From: an uncultured Pelagibacteraceae bacterium
GTDB lineage: Bacteria > Pseudomonadota > Alphaproteobacteria > Pelagibacterales > Pelagibacteraceae
Assembly: GCA_902567495.1 (NCBI GenBank)
Contig: CACFMO010000009.1
Coordinates: 1-51,925, forward strand
Length of the DNA stretch: 51,925 nucleotides
Reading direction: 5' to 3'
Numbering within the stretch: position 1 is the stretch's first letter; every line of letters begins with the position of its first letter. Of this stretch, positions 8,641-15,987 are shown piece by piece. The position numbers and the translations under genes were made by a program. The notes beneath the pieces are model-generated. The model worked only from the letters and a program-made list of their open reading frames with translations, did no database searches and was not told where the DNA came from.

Positions 8641-9847
8641 AGAAATAAAATCAAAATTTCCTATTTTTTCAAATAAGGTAAAAGGTAAAAAATTAGTTTA
8701 TTTAGATAGTGCAAATTCTTCACAGAAACCAAAAGTAGTTATAGATAGAATTTCTAATTTCTACTCAAAAGAATTTTCGAATGTAGGTAGAAGCATGCAC
8801 TCTCTTGCGGTTACAGCAACTAATAGGTTTGAGGAAACTAGGGACCTTATAAAAAATTTTATTAACGCTAAATTTAGAGAAGAGATTGTATTTACCAAGA
8901 ATGCGACAGAGGGAATTAATTTGATAGCAACAACTTATGGGGAAAAATTTATACAAGATAAGGATGAAATTATAATTACAGAATTAGAGCATCATGCTAA
9001 CTATGTACCCTGGCATTTTTTAAGAAAAAGAAAAGGAGCAGTAATTAAATTTGCAGAGTGCGATAAACAAGGAGAGGTAAGTATTGACTCAATAAAGAAA
9101 CTAATAACTAATAAGACTAAATTAATAGCAGTAACACATGTTTCAAATGTTACTGGAACTATATTGCCATTAAATAAAATCATTGATTTAGCAAAAACTA
9201 AAAAAATTCCAGTTTTAATAGATGGATGTCAAGGAGCACCACATTTAAAATTAGATGTACAAAAATTGGATTGTGATTTTTATGTTATGTCTTGTCATAA
9301 AATGTATGGTCCAACGGGTGTTGGAGTACTTTATGCTAAGAAAAAATGGTTAGAAGAACTTCCTCCGTATCAAGGTGGAGGCGGGATGATAGATGAAGTT
9401 AAAAAAGATGATATTTCCTTTCCTGAAAGTCCTACTAAATTTGAAGCAGGTACTTTACAGACAGCTGAGATAGTAGGTTTTGCAGAGTCCATAAGGTTTA
9501 TAGAAAATATTGGTATTAAAAATATCACTCAACATGAAAAAGAAATTACAGAATATGGTTTAGAAAAGCTTAAAAAAAATAATTCTGTTTCAATTATTGG
9601 TGATCCAAAGGAAAGAGGTGCAATATTATCTTTTACAATTAAAGGTATTCACCCACATGACATAGCTACAATTCTAGATGATGATGGAGTTGCTATAAGA
9701 GCAGGACATCATTGTTGTCAAATATTGCATGAAAAAATGGGAATACCAGCAACAGCTAGAGCTTCATTAGGAATTTATAATTCAAAAGAAGATATAGATA
9801 TTTTAAATGAATCTATAAATAAATGTAATAAAGTTTTTAATAATTAA
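8630..9847 (+). CDS. sufS: Cysteine desulfurase SufS (group II)
   Basis: This PLP enzyme converts cysteine to alanine and holds the sulfur as a persulfide. The 405-residue sequence has the PLP-lysine K224 in SCHKMYGPTG, a substrate-side His at ELEHH (H121/H122), and the persulfide cysteine in RAGHHCC (C362 or C363; by alignment with RTGHHC of E. coli SufS, C362). The short loop around this cysteine marks group II desulfurases, which need SufE or SufU as a partner, and both kinds of partner are encoded in this operon. The gene overlaps sufD by 11 bases and its stop abuts the next start. Confidence 0.97.
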   Translation: MDIKEIKSKFPIFSNKVKGKKLVYLDSANSSQKPKVVIDRISNFYSKEFSNVGRSMHSLAVTATNRFEETRDLIKNFINAKFREEIVFTKNATEGINLIATTYGEKFIQDKDEIIITELEHHANYVPWHFLRKRKGAVIKFAECDKQGEVSIDSIKKLITNKTKLIAVTHVSNVTGTILPLNKIIDLAKTKKIPVLIDGCQGAPHLKLDVQKLDCDFYVMSCHKMYGPTGVGVLYAKKKWLEELPPYQGGGGMIDEVKKDDISFPESPTKFEAGTLQTAEIVGFAESIRFIENIGIKNITQHEKEITEYGLEKLKKNNSVSIIGDPKERGAILSFTIKGIHPHDIATILDDDGVAIRAGHHCCQILHEKMGIPATARASLGIYNSKEDIDILNESINKCNKVFNN

Positions 9848-10312
9848 ATGGATTTGAAAGAATTATATCAAGAAATTATATTGGATCACGGCAAGAATCC
9901 AAGAAATAAAAAAAAATGTGATGGCTTTAATAAAGATGCAAAAGGAAACAATCCTCTTTGTGGAGATAAAGTTCATGTTTTTTTAAAACTTAATGAGGAA
10001 AAACAAGTAGTAGATATTTCATTTGAAGGGGAGGGTTGTGCAATATCAATCGCTTCGGCTTCAATTATGACTGAAATTATTAAAGGAAAAGATTTTAATG
10101 TAGCTAAAAAAATCTTAGAGAACTTTATCAATATGCTTAAGGAAGGTTCAAAACTAAGCATTAATAGTTTAAGCGACAAAGAAAACACAACAATTATGTC
10201 TCTATCCGGTGTTAAGCAATTTCCAATGAGAGTAAAATGTGCTACTTTAGCTTGGCATACGTTTTTGCATGCTGTAGAGGATAATAAAAAAGTAGTAAAT
10301 ACAGAGAAATAA
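9848..10312 (+). CDS. sufU: SufU-like (IscU/NifU N-terminal family) protein
   Basis: This 154-residue protein starts LYQEIILDHGKNPRN, typical of SufU. It has the three conserved cysteines and aspartate C38, D40, C64 and C131, in the contexts NNPLCGD, GEGCAIS and RVKCATLAW. SufU proteins bind zinc at these residues and accept sulfur from SufS; IscU uses the same set to build a cluster. A SufU identity is favoured by the spacing between C64 and C131, which is longer than in IscU, and by the neighbouring group II SufS. Whether it acts as a sulfur relay or as a scaffold beside SufBCD cannot be told from sequence. Confidence 0.92.
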   Translation: MDLKELYQEIILDHGKNPRNKKKCDGFNKDAKGNNPLCGDKVHVFLKLNEEKQVVDISFEGEGCAISIASASIMTEIIKGKDFNVAKKILENFINMLKEGSKLSINSLSDKENTTIMSLSGVKQFPMRVKCATLAWHTFLHAVEDNKKVVNTEK

Positions 10313-10316
10313 ATTA

Positions 10317-10619
10317 ATGAATGATTTGAAGGAAAAAATTATTAAAGAAATTAAGAAAGTTTATGATCCAGAAATACCTGTTAACATTTACGAACTTGGC
10401 TTAATTTATAAAATTGATATTGATGAAAAGAGCAATGTTAAAGTTGATATGACACTCACATCACCAAACTGTCCAGTTGCGGAGAGTTTGCCTAAACAAG
10501 TAGAAGAATGTATATTGAAAGTTAAGGGAGTTTCTAAAGTTAAACTTGATTTAGTGTGGGATCCACCTTGGGATAAGTCTAAAATGTCAGAAGCTGCCAA
10601 ACTAGAATTAAATTTATGA
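10317..10619 (+). CDS. sufT: SUF-associated MIP18/DUF59 protein SufT
   Basis: This is a 100-residue single-domain protein of the MIP18 (DUF59) family, which helps cluster maturation or transfer to target proteins. The diagnostic motifs are YDPEIPVNIYELGLIY (residues 16-31), LTSPNCP with Cys52, and the C-terminal WDPPWDKSKMSEAAK, which is the usual SufT ending. The length matches SUF-linked family members. It starts four bases after the sufU-like gene and overlaps sufA by four bases (ATGA). Its place in the operon supports the assignment. Confidence 0.93.
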   Translation: MNDLKEKIIKEIKKVYDPEIPVNIYELGLIYKIDIDEKSNVKVDMTLTSPNCPVAESLPKQVEECILKVKGVSKVKLDLVWDPPWDKSKMSEAAKLELNL

Positions 10620-10951
10620 GTGAACAAGTAATCAAATTAAGCGATAACGCTGCTAATAGAATTAAAGAAATTATGTCCAAAGCAGAAAGTTCTGCTATTG
10701 GGGTAAGAGTAGGTGTTAAATCTGGTGGTTGTGCAGGTATGTCTTATATAATGGAATATGCAAAAGAGGCAAAAAAAAATGAAGAAGTTATAGAGGATAA
10801 AGGAGTAAAAGTTTTTATAGACTCTAACGCAATCATGTATCTTCTAGGAACCGAAATGGACTATAAAACTGATAAATTTTCCTCACAATTTGTGTTTAAA
10901 AACCCTAACGAAACAGAACGTTGTGGTTGCGGAGAGTCATTTAAGGTATAA
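10616..10951 (+). CDS. sufA: A-type Fe-S carrier SufA/IscA family
   Basis: A-type carriers receive finished clusters from the scaffold and hand them to target enzymes. The 111-residue protein has the three invariant cysteines: C39 in KSGGCAGMSY, and C103 and C105 in ERCGCGESF. The core strand and helix pattern (LSDNAANRIKEIM at the start) is standard. The gene is coupled to sufT by a four-base overlap and is followed six bases later by a small cysteine-tailed gene. SufA, IscA and ErpA cannot be separated safely by eye; the operon position suggests SufA. Confidence 0.92.
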   Translation: MSEQVIKLSDNAANRIKEIMSKAESSAIGVRVGVKSGGCAGMSYIMEYAKEAKKNEEVIEDKGVKVFIDSNAIMYLLGTEMDYKTDKFSSQFVFKNPNETERCGCGESFKV

Positions 10952-10957
10952 TGAATC

Positions 10958-11158
10958 ATGAGAGACACTAAGCATTTAGAAAGCTTTGCAAGGGAAAGAT
11001 CAGAAAAAGAGAAAGAAAAATCTCTTTTCAAAAATAAGATAAAAGCTGTCAACAAAGGTGCAAATGGTACTTTCGAATACACTATTAAAGAAGGTATCAA
11101 CAAAGGTAAGATAGCTGACAGCAGAATCTTAAAAAGTAAAAAGTGTAGCTGTTGCTAA
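10958..11158 (+). CDS. Small protein of unknown function ending CSCC, last gene of suf operon
   Basis: I do not recognise this 66-residue protein. The N-terminal third is strongly charged and probably helical (SFARERSEKEKEKSLFKNK). A glycine-containing middle (NKGANGTFEYTIKEGINKGK) could form a short beta hairpin. The last four residues are CSCC, preceded by a lysine-rich stretch. It begins six bases after sufA on the same strand and has no room for its own promoter, so it is probably co-transcribed with the suf genes. The cysteine tail would suit binding of a metal or Fe-S cluster, or a thiol role. That is inference from position and residues only. Confidence 0.65.
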   Translation: MRDTKHLESFARERSEKEKEKSLFKNKIKAVNKGANGTFEYTIKEGINKGKIADSRILKSKKCSCC

Positions 11159-11159
11159 T

Positions 11160-11546
11160 TTAGCCCTGGTAAATAGTTCTAGATAATTTTTCTATTTCTT
11201 GTTCCGATCCTGGGATCAGTTTGTAGATAAACTTATTACATTCACTGTTTTTGTTTTTATTAAAAGGTTTACTGTAAACTTTATCTACATAAACGTTCAT
11301 TCCTTTATTTATTTCATCATTTTTAATACCTTCTTTATTAAGGTATTCTCGGATTACTTTAGATGCGGCTAGAGCTATCTCAATATCTTTAACCTCAACC
11401 GTATCTGCTGGTAATACAGCGGTAGCGGTATAGTGACCAAGACATTCGATGGTACTTTCTTTTTGCGCTTTAGTTATATGACCGGCTGCGAAAGATGAGA
11501 TTGTAATGAAGCTCGCTAGTAGGATTGATAGAAAAATTTTATTCAT
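11160..11546 (-). CDS. Small exported protein of unknown function downstream of glnA
   Basis: The protein starts MNKIFLSILLASFITISSFAAGH, a clear Sec signal peptide with likely cleavage after SFA-A or nearby. That gives a mature protein of roughly 108 residues in the periplasm. Two cysteines remain (IECLGHY and SECNKF) and could form a disulfide. I do not recognise a family. I place the start at 11546, two bases after the glnA stop, rather than at the in-frame TTG/CTG-type codon at 11555, which would overlap glnA and put LE-M before the signal peptide. Tight spacing makes co-transcription with glnA likely. It faces the suf operon tail-to-tail across about two bases. Confidence 0.72.
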   Translation of the reverse strand: MNKIFLSILLASFITISSFAAGHITKAQKESTIECLGHYTATAVLPADTVEVKDIEIALAASKVIREYLNKEGIKNDEINKGMNVYVDKVYSKPFNKNKNSECNKFIYKLIPGSEQEIEKLSRTIYQG

Positions 11547-11548
11547 TT

Positions 11549-12955
11549 CTAACAACTATAATACATTTGAAACTCCATTGGATGTGGAGTGTGCTCAAAA
11601 TTATAAATCTCTTCATACTTAAGAGCTATATAAGCATCTATTTGATCATCAGTGAAAACATTACCTTGGGTTAAAAATTTTCTATCTTTATCTAAACTTT
11701 CCATAGCTTCTCTCAAAGAACCACAAACTGTTGGAATTTTTTTAACTTCAGACTCACTTAAAGCGTACAAATCTTTATCTAAAGATTTACCTGGATCAAT
11801 TTTATTTTTAATTCCGTCAAGTCCAGCCATTAATAATGCAGAAAATGTTAAATAAGGGTTTCCAGCTGCATCAGGGAAACGAACTTCACATCTTGCAGCT
11901 TTTTTACTTTGTGTAATTGGAATTCTGCATGATGCAGATCTGTTTCTTGCTGAATATGCCAATAATACAGGCGCTTCAAAACCTGGTATTAATCTTTTGT
12001 AACTATTCGTTGTTGCATTAGCGAAAGCATTTATCGCTCTAGCGTGTTTTAATATTCCTCCAATGTAGTGTAATGCTGTATCAGATAAACCAGCATATTT
12101 ATTTCCAGAAAAAACTGCAGTACTTCCTTTCCATATTGACTGGTGACAGTGCATTCCAGAACCATTATCACCTTTAACTGGTTTAGGCATAAAAGTTGCC
12201 GTCTTACCGAAAGAGTGTGTAACCATGTGCACAGCGTACTTATAAAGTTGAAGATTATCTGCTTGATCAACTAATGTTCCAAAATACATTCCAAGCTCAT
12301 GTTGGCTCGGAGCAACTTCATGGTGATGTTTTTCAACTTTAATACCCATATCCTTCATTGCTTTTAAATATTCACTTCTCATATCCTGGGCACTATCAAC
12401 AGGTGGAACTGGGAAATAACCACCTTTAATACCCGGTCTGTGACCCATATTTCCGTTTTCATATTTTTTTCCAGTGTTATATGGACCTTCAGAACTATCA
12501 ATTTGAAATCCTGTGTGATTCATATCGTTTGAATATCTTACATCATCAAAAACAAAAAATTCTGGTTCTGGTCCGAAGTAAGCTTTATCTCCCACACCAG
12601 TTTTCTTTAAATATTCTTCTGCTTTTTTTGCTGTACCTCTTGGATCCCTTTCGTAAGGGTCTTTTTTAATCGCATCAAGAATGTCACAAAATATATTAAG
12701 CGTATTATGCGATGTAAATGGATCTACCACCGTTCTTGATAAATCTGGTTTTAAAATCATGTCTGACTCATTAATCGCCTTCCATCCAGCAATAGACGAA
12801 CCATCAAAGAAAACTCCCTCATTTAACATGTCTTCATCAACTATTGTTGCATCCATAGTAACATGTTGAAGTTTTCCTCTTGGGTCTGTAAACCTTAGAT
12901 CTACGTATTCGATCTCTTTATCTTTTATAATCTTTTTAACTGAACTGGCACTCAT
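11549..12955 (-). CDS. glnA: Glutamine synthetase type I
   Basis: GlnA makes glutamine from glutamate, ammonia and ATP as a dodecamer in the cytoplasm. The 468-residue length is the classic GSI size. Signatures include FDGSSIAGW (50-58), the ATP-binding block [16 protein letters not shown] (258-273) and NRSASCRIP (338-346). Tyr397 in KDLYALSES lies exactly where E. coli GS is adenylylated, so this control remains structurally possible. A good ribosome-binding site (gaaggg, minus strand) precedes the start, and a 15-base perfect palindrome sits directly upstream of it. No glnB is adjacent, unlike in many alphaproteobacteria. A small exported protein follows downstream. Confidence 0.98.
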   Translation of the reverse strand: MSASSVKKIIKDKEIEYVDLRFTDPRGKLQHVTMDATIVDEDMLNEGVFFDGSSIAGWKAINESDMILKPDLSRTVVDPFTSHNTLNIFCDILDAIKKDPYERDPRGTAKKAEEYLKKTGVGDKAYFGPEPEFFVFDDVRYSNDMNHTGFQIDSSEGPYNTGKKYENGNMGHRPGIKGGYFPVPPVDSAQDMRSEYLKAMKDMGIKVEKHHHEVAPSQHELGMYFGTLVDQADNLQLYKYAVHMVTHSFGKTATFMPKPVKGDNGSGMHCHQSIWKGSTAVFSGNKYAGLSDTALHYIGGILKHARAINAFANATTNSYKRLIPGFEAPVLLAYSARNRSASCRIPITQSKKAARCEVRFPDAAGNPYLTFSALLMAGLDGIKNKIDPGKSLDKDLYALSESEVKKIPTVCGSLREAMESLDKDRKFLTQGNVFTDDQIDAYIALKYEEIYNFEHTPHPMEFQMYYSC

Positions 12956-12963
12956 AAATTCCC

Positions 12964-12978
12964 TTCAAATTATTTGAA
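12964..12978 (-). promoter_or_regulatory. Perfect 15-base palindrome in the glnA leader
   Basis: ttcaaat-t-atttgaa is a perfect inverted repeat (7+1+7), ending two bases before the GGG of the glnA ribosome-binding site in the mRNA sense. As DNA it could be an operator; as RNA it could form a short 5-6 bp hairpin next to the Shine-Dalgarno sequence. Such palindromes arise by chance in AT-rich DNA, so the functional claim is weak. Confidence 0.35.
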
Positions 12979-13072
12979 AAATCAATTTACATTACCAAAT
13001 TTTCACATTTCAAGTATGCTAAAAAAATATATGGCTGCTATGCATTTTTTACATTATACAATTCCTAATTGA

Positions 13073-13915
13073 ATGAAATTGATTAAAAATACACCAAAAA
13101 TTTGGATTAAAAAATTTCCATGGAAAAAAAAATCTAGCAATAAATATTCAAGGGGAAGAGTGCTGATTCTTGGCGGACAAAAGCACATGATCGGGGCTAC
13201 TATTCTTGCTGCAGAGGCCTGTTTAAGAGTTGGTGCTGGATCGGTTAAAATTATCTGTACCAAAGAAACTATTAAAACTCTATCTTTGAAGTTTCCATCT
13301 GTTCTAAAAGTAGAAATTAATAATATATCTTATTTAAGGAGTTTTCTTAAAAAAGAGAGAAAAACAACATCGGTTGCATTAGTTGGTCCAGGTGCAGGAA
13401 GTAACTCTAAAACAATGAAATTTACTGAAGAAATTTTAAAACAAATAAAATACGTAATTTTAGATGCAGATGCTTTAAATTCATTTCAACATAAAACAAA
13501 AAAACTTTTAAAGTATCTTGATAAATTTAAGCTTATTACTCCTCACAAAAAAGAATTTCATAGACTTTTCCCATCAATTAAAACGAGTTTAGAAGATAAA
13601 GAAAAAGTTTTAAGATTTTTAAAATTATGCAAATCAAATATATTATTAAAAGGAAATACAACATTTATAGGATCAAGAGATAAAATTATTAAGAACACCC
13701 ATTCTTCTAGTGAATTAGCTGTAATTGGTTCAGGAGATGTTTTGTCTGGAATTATAGCAAGTTTAGTTGGAGACAACAAAATGTCAATAATTGAGGCAGC
13801 CGCAGCCTCAGCTTGGTTACATGGAGACATTGCTAGAAAATATGGTAAAGGTTTAATCTCAGAAGATTTAATTAAAGGAATTCAATCAGGTTTAAAGAGA
13901 CTAGCTAAAAAATGA
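13073..13915 (+). CDS. nnrD: ADP-dependent NAD(P)HX dehydratase (NnrD domain only)
   Basis: NnrD repairs hydrated NADH and NADPH. The 280-residue ribokinase-fold protein shows the family blocks GRVLILGGQKHMIGATILAA (28-47), GPGAGS (105-110), DADAL (131-135), TPHKKEF (156-162) and the catalytic GSGDVLSG (219-226, base D222). In many bacteria the enzyme is about 500 residues with an N-terminal NnrE epimerase domain; here that domain is absent, so an epimerase would have to be encoded elsewhere. It is divergent from glnA across a 117-base gap that should hold both promoters, and it overlaps the EamA gene by four bases (ATGA). Confidence 0.92.
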   Translation: MKLIKNTPKIWIKKFPWKKKSSNKYSRGRVLILGGQKHMIGATILAAEACLRVGAGSVKIICTKETIKTLSLKFPSVLKVEINNISYLRSFLKKERKTTSVALVGPGAGSNSKTMKFTEEILKQIKYVILDADALNSFQHKTKKLLKYLDKFKLITPHKKEFHRLFPSIKTSLEDKEKVLRFLKLCKSNILLKGNTTFIGSRDKIIKNTHSSSELAVIGSGDVLSGIIASLVGDNKMSIIEAAAASAWLHGDIARKYGKGLISEDLIKGIQSGLKRLAKK

Positions 13916-14805
13916 GAGAACCAAAAACTATTGATGTCTTATTGTTAATTTTGTTAGGTGCAATTTGGGGCTCAGCTTTTTTTAACATCAAAATTGCTAC
14001 ATACACTTACGATCCAATTACTTTAGTTTTTGTTAGAGTATTTTTTGCTCTTCTAGCTTTAGTAATTTATTGTAATTATAAAAAAATTAAAATTCTGGCT
14101 TTTTCAAAAGATTGGAAAATGTATGCATTAGTCGGACTTACTAATATAACAATACCTTTTATATTAATTGCATATGGCACTAAAGTTGTTGATAGTTATT
14201 TGTCAGCAATATTAATGAGCACTACCCCTTTAAGCGGGACTTTGTTGGCTCACTTTTTTACAAGAAATGAAAAATTAAATGTTTTAAAATCTGTTGGTGT
14301 TTCAATTGGTTTCTTAGGTATAGTTTTTTTATTTTTTGATAAATTAGTTATATCTGAGAGCAATATTTTTTATGTCATGATAATACTTTGTGGTTCAACA
14401 TTTTATGTAGTAGGGGGAATTTTAACATTAAAATATTTGAAGAATAATGGAAATGAGAATGTATCAACATCAACAATTTTGTGGTCATTAATATTTTTAG
14501 CACCTTTCTGCATATATCAAGAACCATGGAAAAATTTAAATCCATCTTTAGAGTCTACGATTGCATTAATTTATCTTGGTGTCTTTGCAACTGGAGTAGC
14601 ATGGCTATTAAGATTTCATATTTTAACAAAAGCAGGAATGGTTTTTCAAACTCAAGTTGCTTATCTAATACCTATTTTTGGAATAATATTTGGGTATCTA
14701 GTTATGGATGAACAAATCACTTGGAAAGTATTGGTATCACTAATAATTATAATTTCAGGAATTTTTATGGTAAAAAAAGCCAATAAAGGAATTCAAAATA
14801 AATAA
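13912..14805 (+). CDS. EamA-family (DMT superfamily) transporter
   Basis: This inner-membrane protein of 297 residues has about ten predicted membrane helices in two EamA repeats. The first begins VLLLILLGAIWGSAFFNIKIA, with the typical WG-S-F motif and PITLVFVRVFFALLAL. The second begins ILWSLIFLAPF and includes GVFATGVAWLLRF and VAYLIPIFGIIFGYLVMDEQI. Members export or import small metabolites such as amino acids or sugars; the substrate cannot be inferred. The gene is coupled to nnrD (four-base overlap) and to the glycosyl-phosphate transferase downstream (one-base overlap), which may reflect only operon packing. Confidence 0.9.
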   Translation: MREPKTIDVLLLILLGAIWGSAFFNIKIATYTYDPITLVFVRVFFALLALVIYCNYKKIKILAFSKDWKMYALVGLTNITIPFILIAYGTKVVDSYLSAILMSTTPLSGTLLAHFFTRNEKLNVLKSVGVSIGFLGIVFLFFDKLVISESNIFYVMIILCGSTFYVVGGILTLKYLKNNGNENVSTSTILWSLIFLAPFCIYQEPWKNLNPSLESTIALIYLGVFATGVAWLLRFHILTKAGMVFQTQVAYLIPIFGIIFGYLVMDEQITWKVLVSLIIIISGIFMVKKANKGIQNK

Positions 14806-15869
14806 TGCCAGCAGAAAATATTTCTCTTAGTCTTTTATCTGTTATCTCTCTAATAAGTTTTTTTGTGTTTCTTTTAATAAGTAAATACTCAAATAAAATA
14901 GGGAATGGGATATTGCTCGATCAAGATTTCAACAAGCCTCAGGCCTTTCATTCCCTATCAATTCCTAGAAGTGGTGGTCTAGCAGCATCATTATCTTTTT
15001 TAATATTTTTTATATTTTACTATTTATTATTTAATGAAGTTAATTTTGAATATGTCATTTTAACTTTTGCAATGTTTTCAATGGGTTTTATTGAGGATAT
15101 AAAATTAAATCTTAAACCTATTTACAGACTCATTTTGATGATTATAATTTTATTAATTTTTACAATTTATTTTTCAATTAATATTACTTCTATTGATTTA
15201 AATTTTTTAAACTCATGGCTCAAAAATGATATTTTTTCTATTATTTTTGTATTACTATGTTTTCTTTTTATTGTTAACGGATCAAATTTAATTGATGGTT
15301 TTAATGGTCTTTTGGCAATACACATACTTATAATTAATATAATACTTTTGTTCATAAATTTAGAGAACAATCATGAAAATTTGGCAATCATGATAGCTAG
15401 CCAAATAGTAATTTTGATATCATTTTTACTTTTTAATTTTCCAAAAGCTAAAATTTTTTTGGGAGACTCTGGCTCATATTTATTTGGATCATTAGTTGCT
15501 TTAAATATCGTTGAAACAAATAATTTAAACCCAGAGATTTCCTCTTTCTTCTTTTCAATACTTCTGTTTTACCTATTTTTTGAAGTTTTTTTCTCTTTTC
15601 TAAGAAAGTTATTATCAAGAAAATCTCCAATTAAACCTGATAGACATCATCTTCACATGTTATCTTATTTATATTTGGAGCATTCACAAAAATTTAAAGA
15701 CTGTAATTATTTAAATTCTATATTAATTAATTTGGTATACTTAAGCTTAATTGTTCCAGCGCTTTTCTTTAAGGATAATGGGCTAATTTGCAGGTATTGG
15801 TTCTTTTCTCTAATTTCAATTTATATAGTATTTTACTACCTACTTTATAGTTTCGAAAAAAAGCAATAG
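14805..15869 (+). CDS. WecA/MraY-like polyprenyl-phosphate sugar-1-phosphate transferase
   Basis: This 354-residue integral membrane enzyme belongs to the glycosyltransferase 4 family. It moves a sugar-1-phosphate from a UDP-sugar to undecaprenyl phosphate at the cytoplasmic face, starting a surface polysaccharide. Roughly ten membrane helices surround the conserved loops: GFIEDIK (94-100, an acidic pair in place of the usual DD), NGSNLIDGFNGL (158-169), FLGDSGS (218-224) and PDRHHLH (278-284). The PDRHHLH loop and the absence of MraY-specific features favour WecA-type over MraY. The substrate is unknown. It ends 28 bases before tRNA-Leu. Confidence 0.9.
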   Translation: MPAENISLSLLSVISLISFFVFLLISKYSNKIGNGILLDQDFNKPQAFHSLSIPRSGGLAASLSFLIFFIFYYLLFNEVNFEYVILTFAMFSMGFIEDIKLNLKPIYRLILMIIILLIFTIYFSINITSIDLNFLNSWLKNDIFSIIFVLLCFLFIVNGSNLIDGFNGLLAIHILIINIILLFINLENNHENLAIMIASQIVILISFLLFNFPKAKIFLGDSGSYLFGSLVALNIVETNNLNPEISSFFFSILLFYLFFEVFFSFLRKLLSRKSPIKPDRHHLHMLSYLYLEHSQKFKDCNYLNSILINLVYLSLIVPALFFKDNGLICRYWFFSLISIYIVFYYLLYSFEKKQ

Positions 15870-15879
15870 TTGTTATAAG
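15851..15879 (+). promoter_or_regulatory. Candidate promoter for tRNA-Leu and tig
   Basis: A weak -35 TTTCGA (15851-15856) is followed after exactly 17 bases by a good -10 TATAAG (15874-15879). Transcription would start near 15886, about 12 bases before the tRNA. The elements overlap the end of the preceding gene. The evidence is spacing and partial consensus only. Confidence 0.3.
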
Positions 15880-15897
15880 TTCCTTTGAAATAATTAA

Positions 15898-15982
15898 GGG
15901 CAAGTGGCGGAATTGGTATACGCGCTAGTCTTAGGAACTAGTGCCGCAAGGCTTAAGAGTTCGAGTCTCTTCTTGCCCACCA
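15898..15982 (+). tRNA. tRNA-Leu (anticodon UAG), CCA encoded
   Basis: The 85-base sequence folds into a class II cloverleaf. The acceptor stem gggcaag pairs with cttgccc, followed by discriminator A and an encoded CCA. The anticodon stem is ctagt/actag with loop cttagga, giving anticodon UAG for CUN leucine codons. A variable arm tgccgcaaggctt follows, then the T arm gagttcgagtctc. The 3' end lies only five bases before the tig start codon. Confidence 0.95.
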
Positions 15983-15987
15983 AAATT

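Noticed and set aside
13032-13045. tggc...gc resembling a sigma-54 promoter between glnA and nnrD
   Set aside because: The distance between the GG and GC elements is about three bases too short, and no other RpoN feature is visible.
15904-15987. Open frame running through tRNA-Leu into trigger factor, as if tig had 28 extra residues
   Set aside because: The bases form a complete tRNA with CCA, and the family N-terminus of trigger factor begins at ATG 15988.
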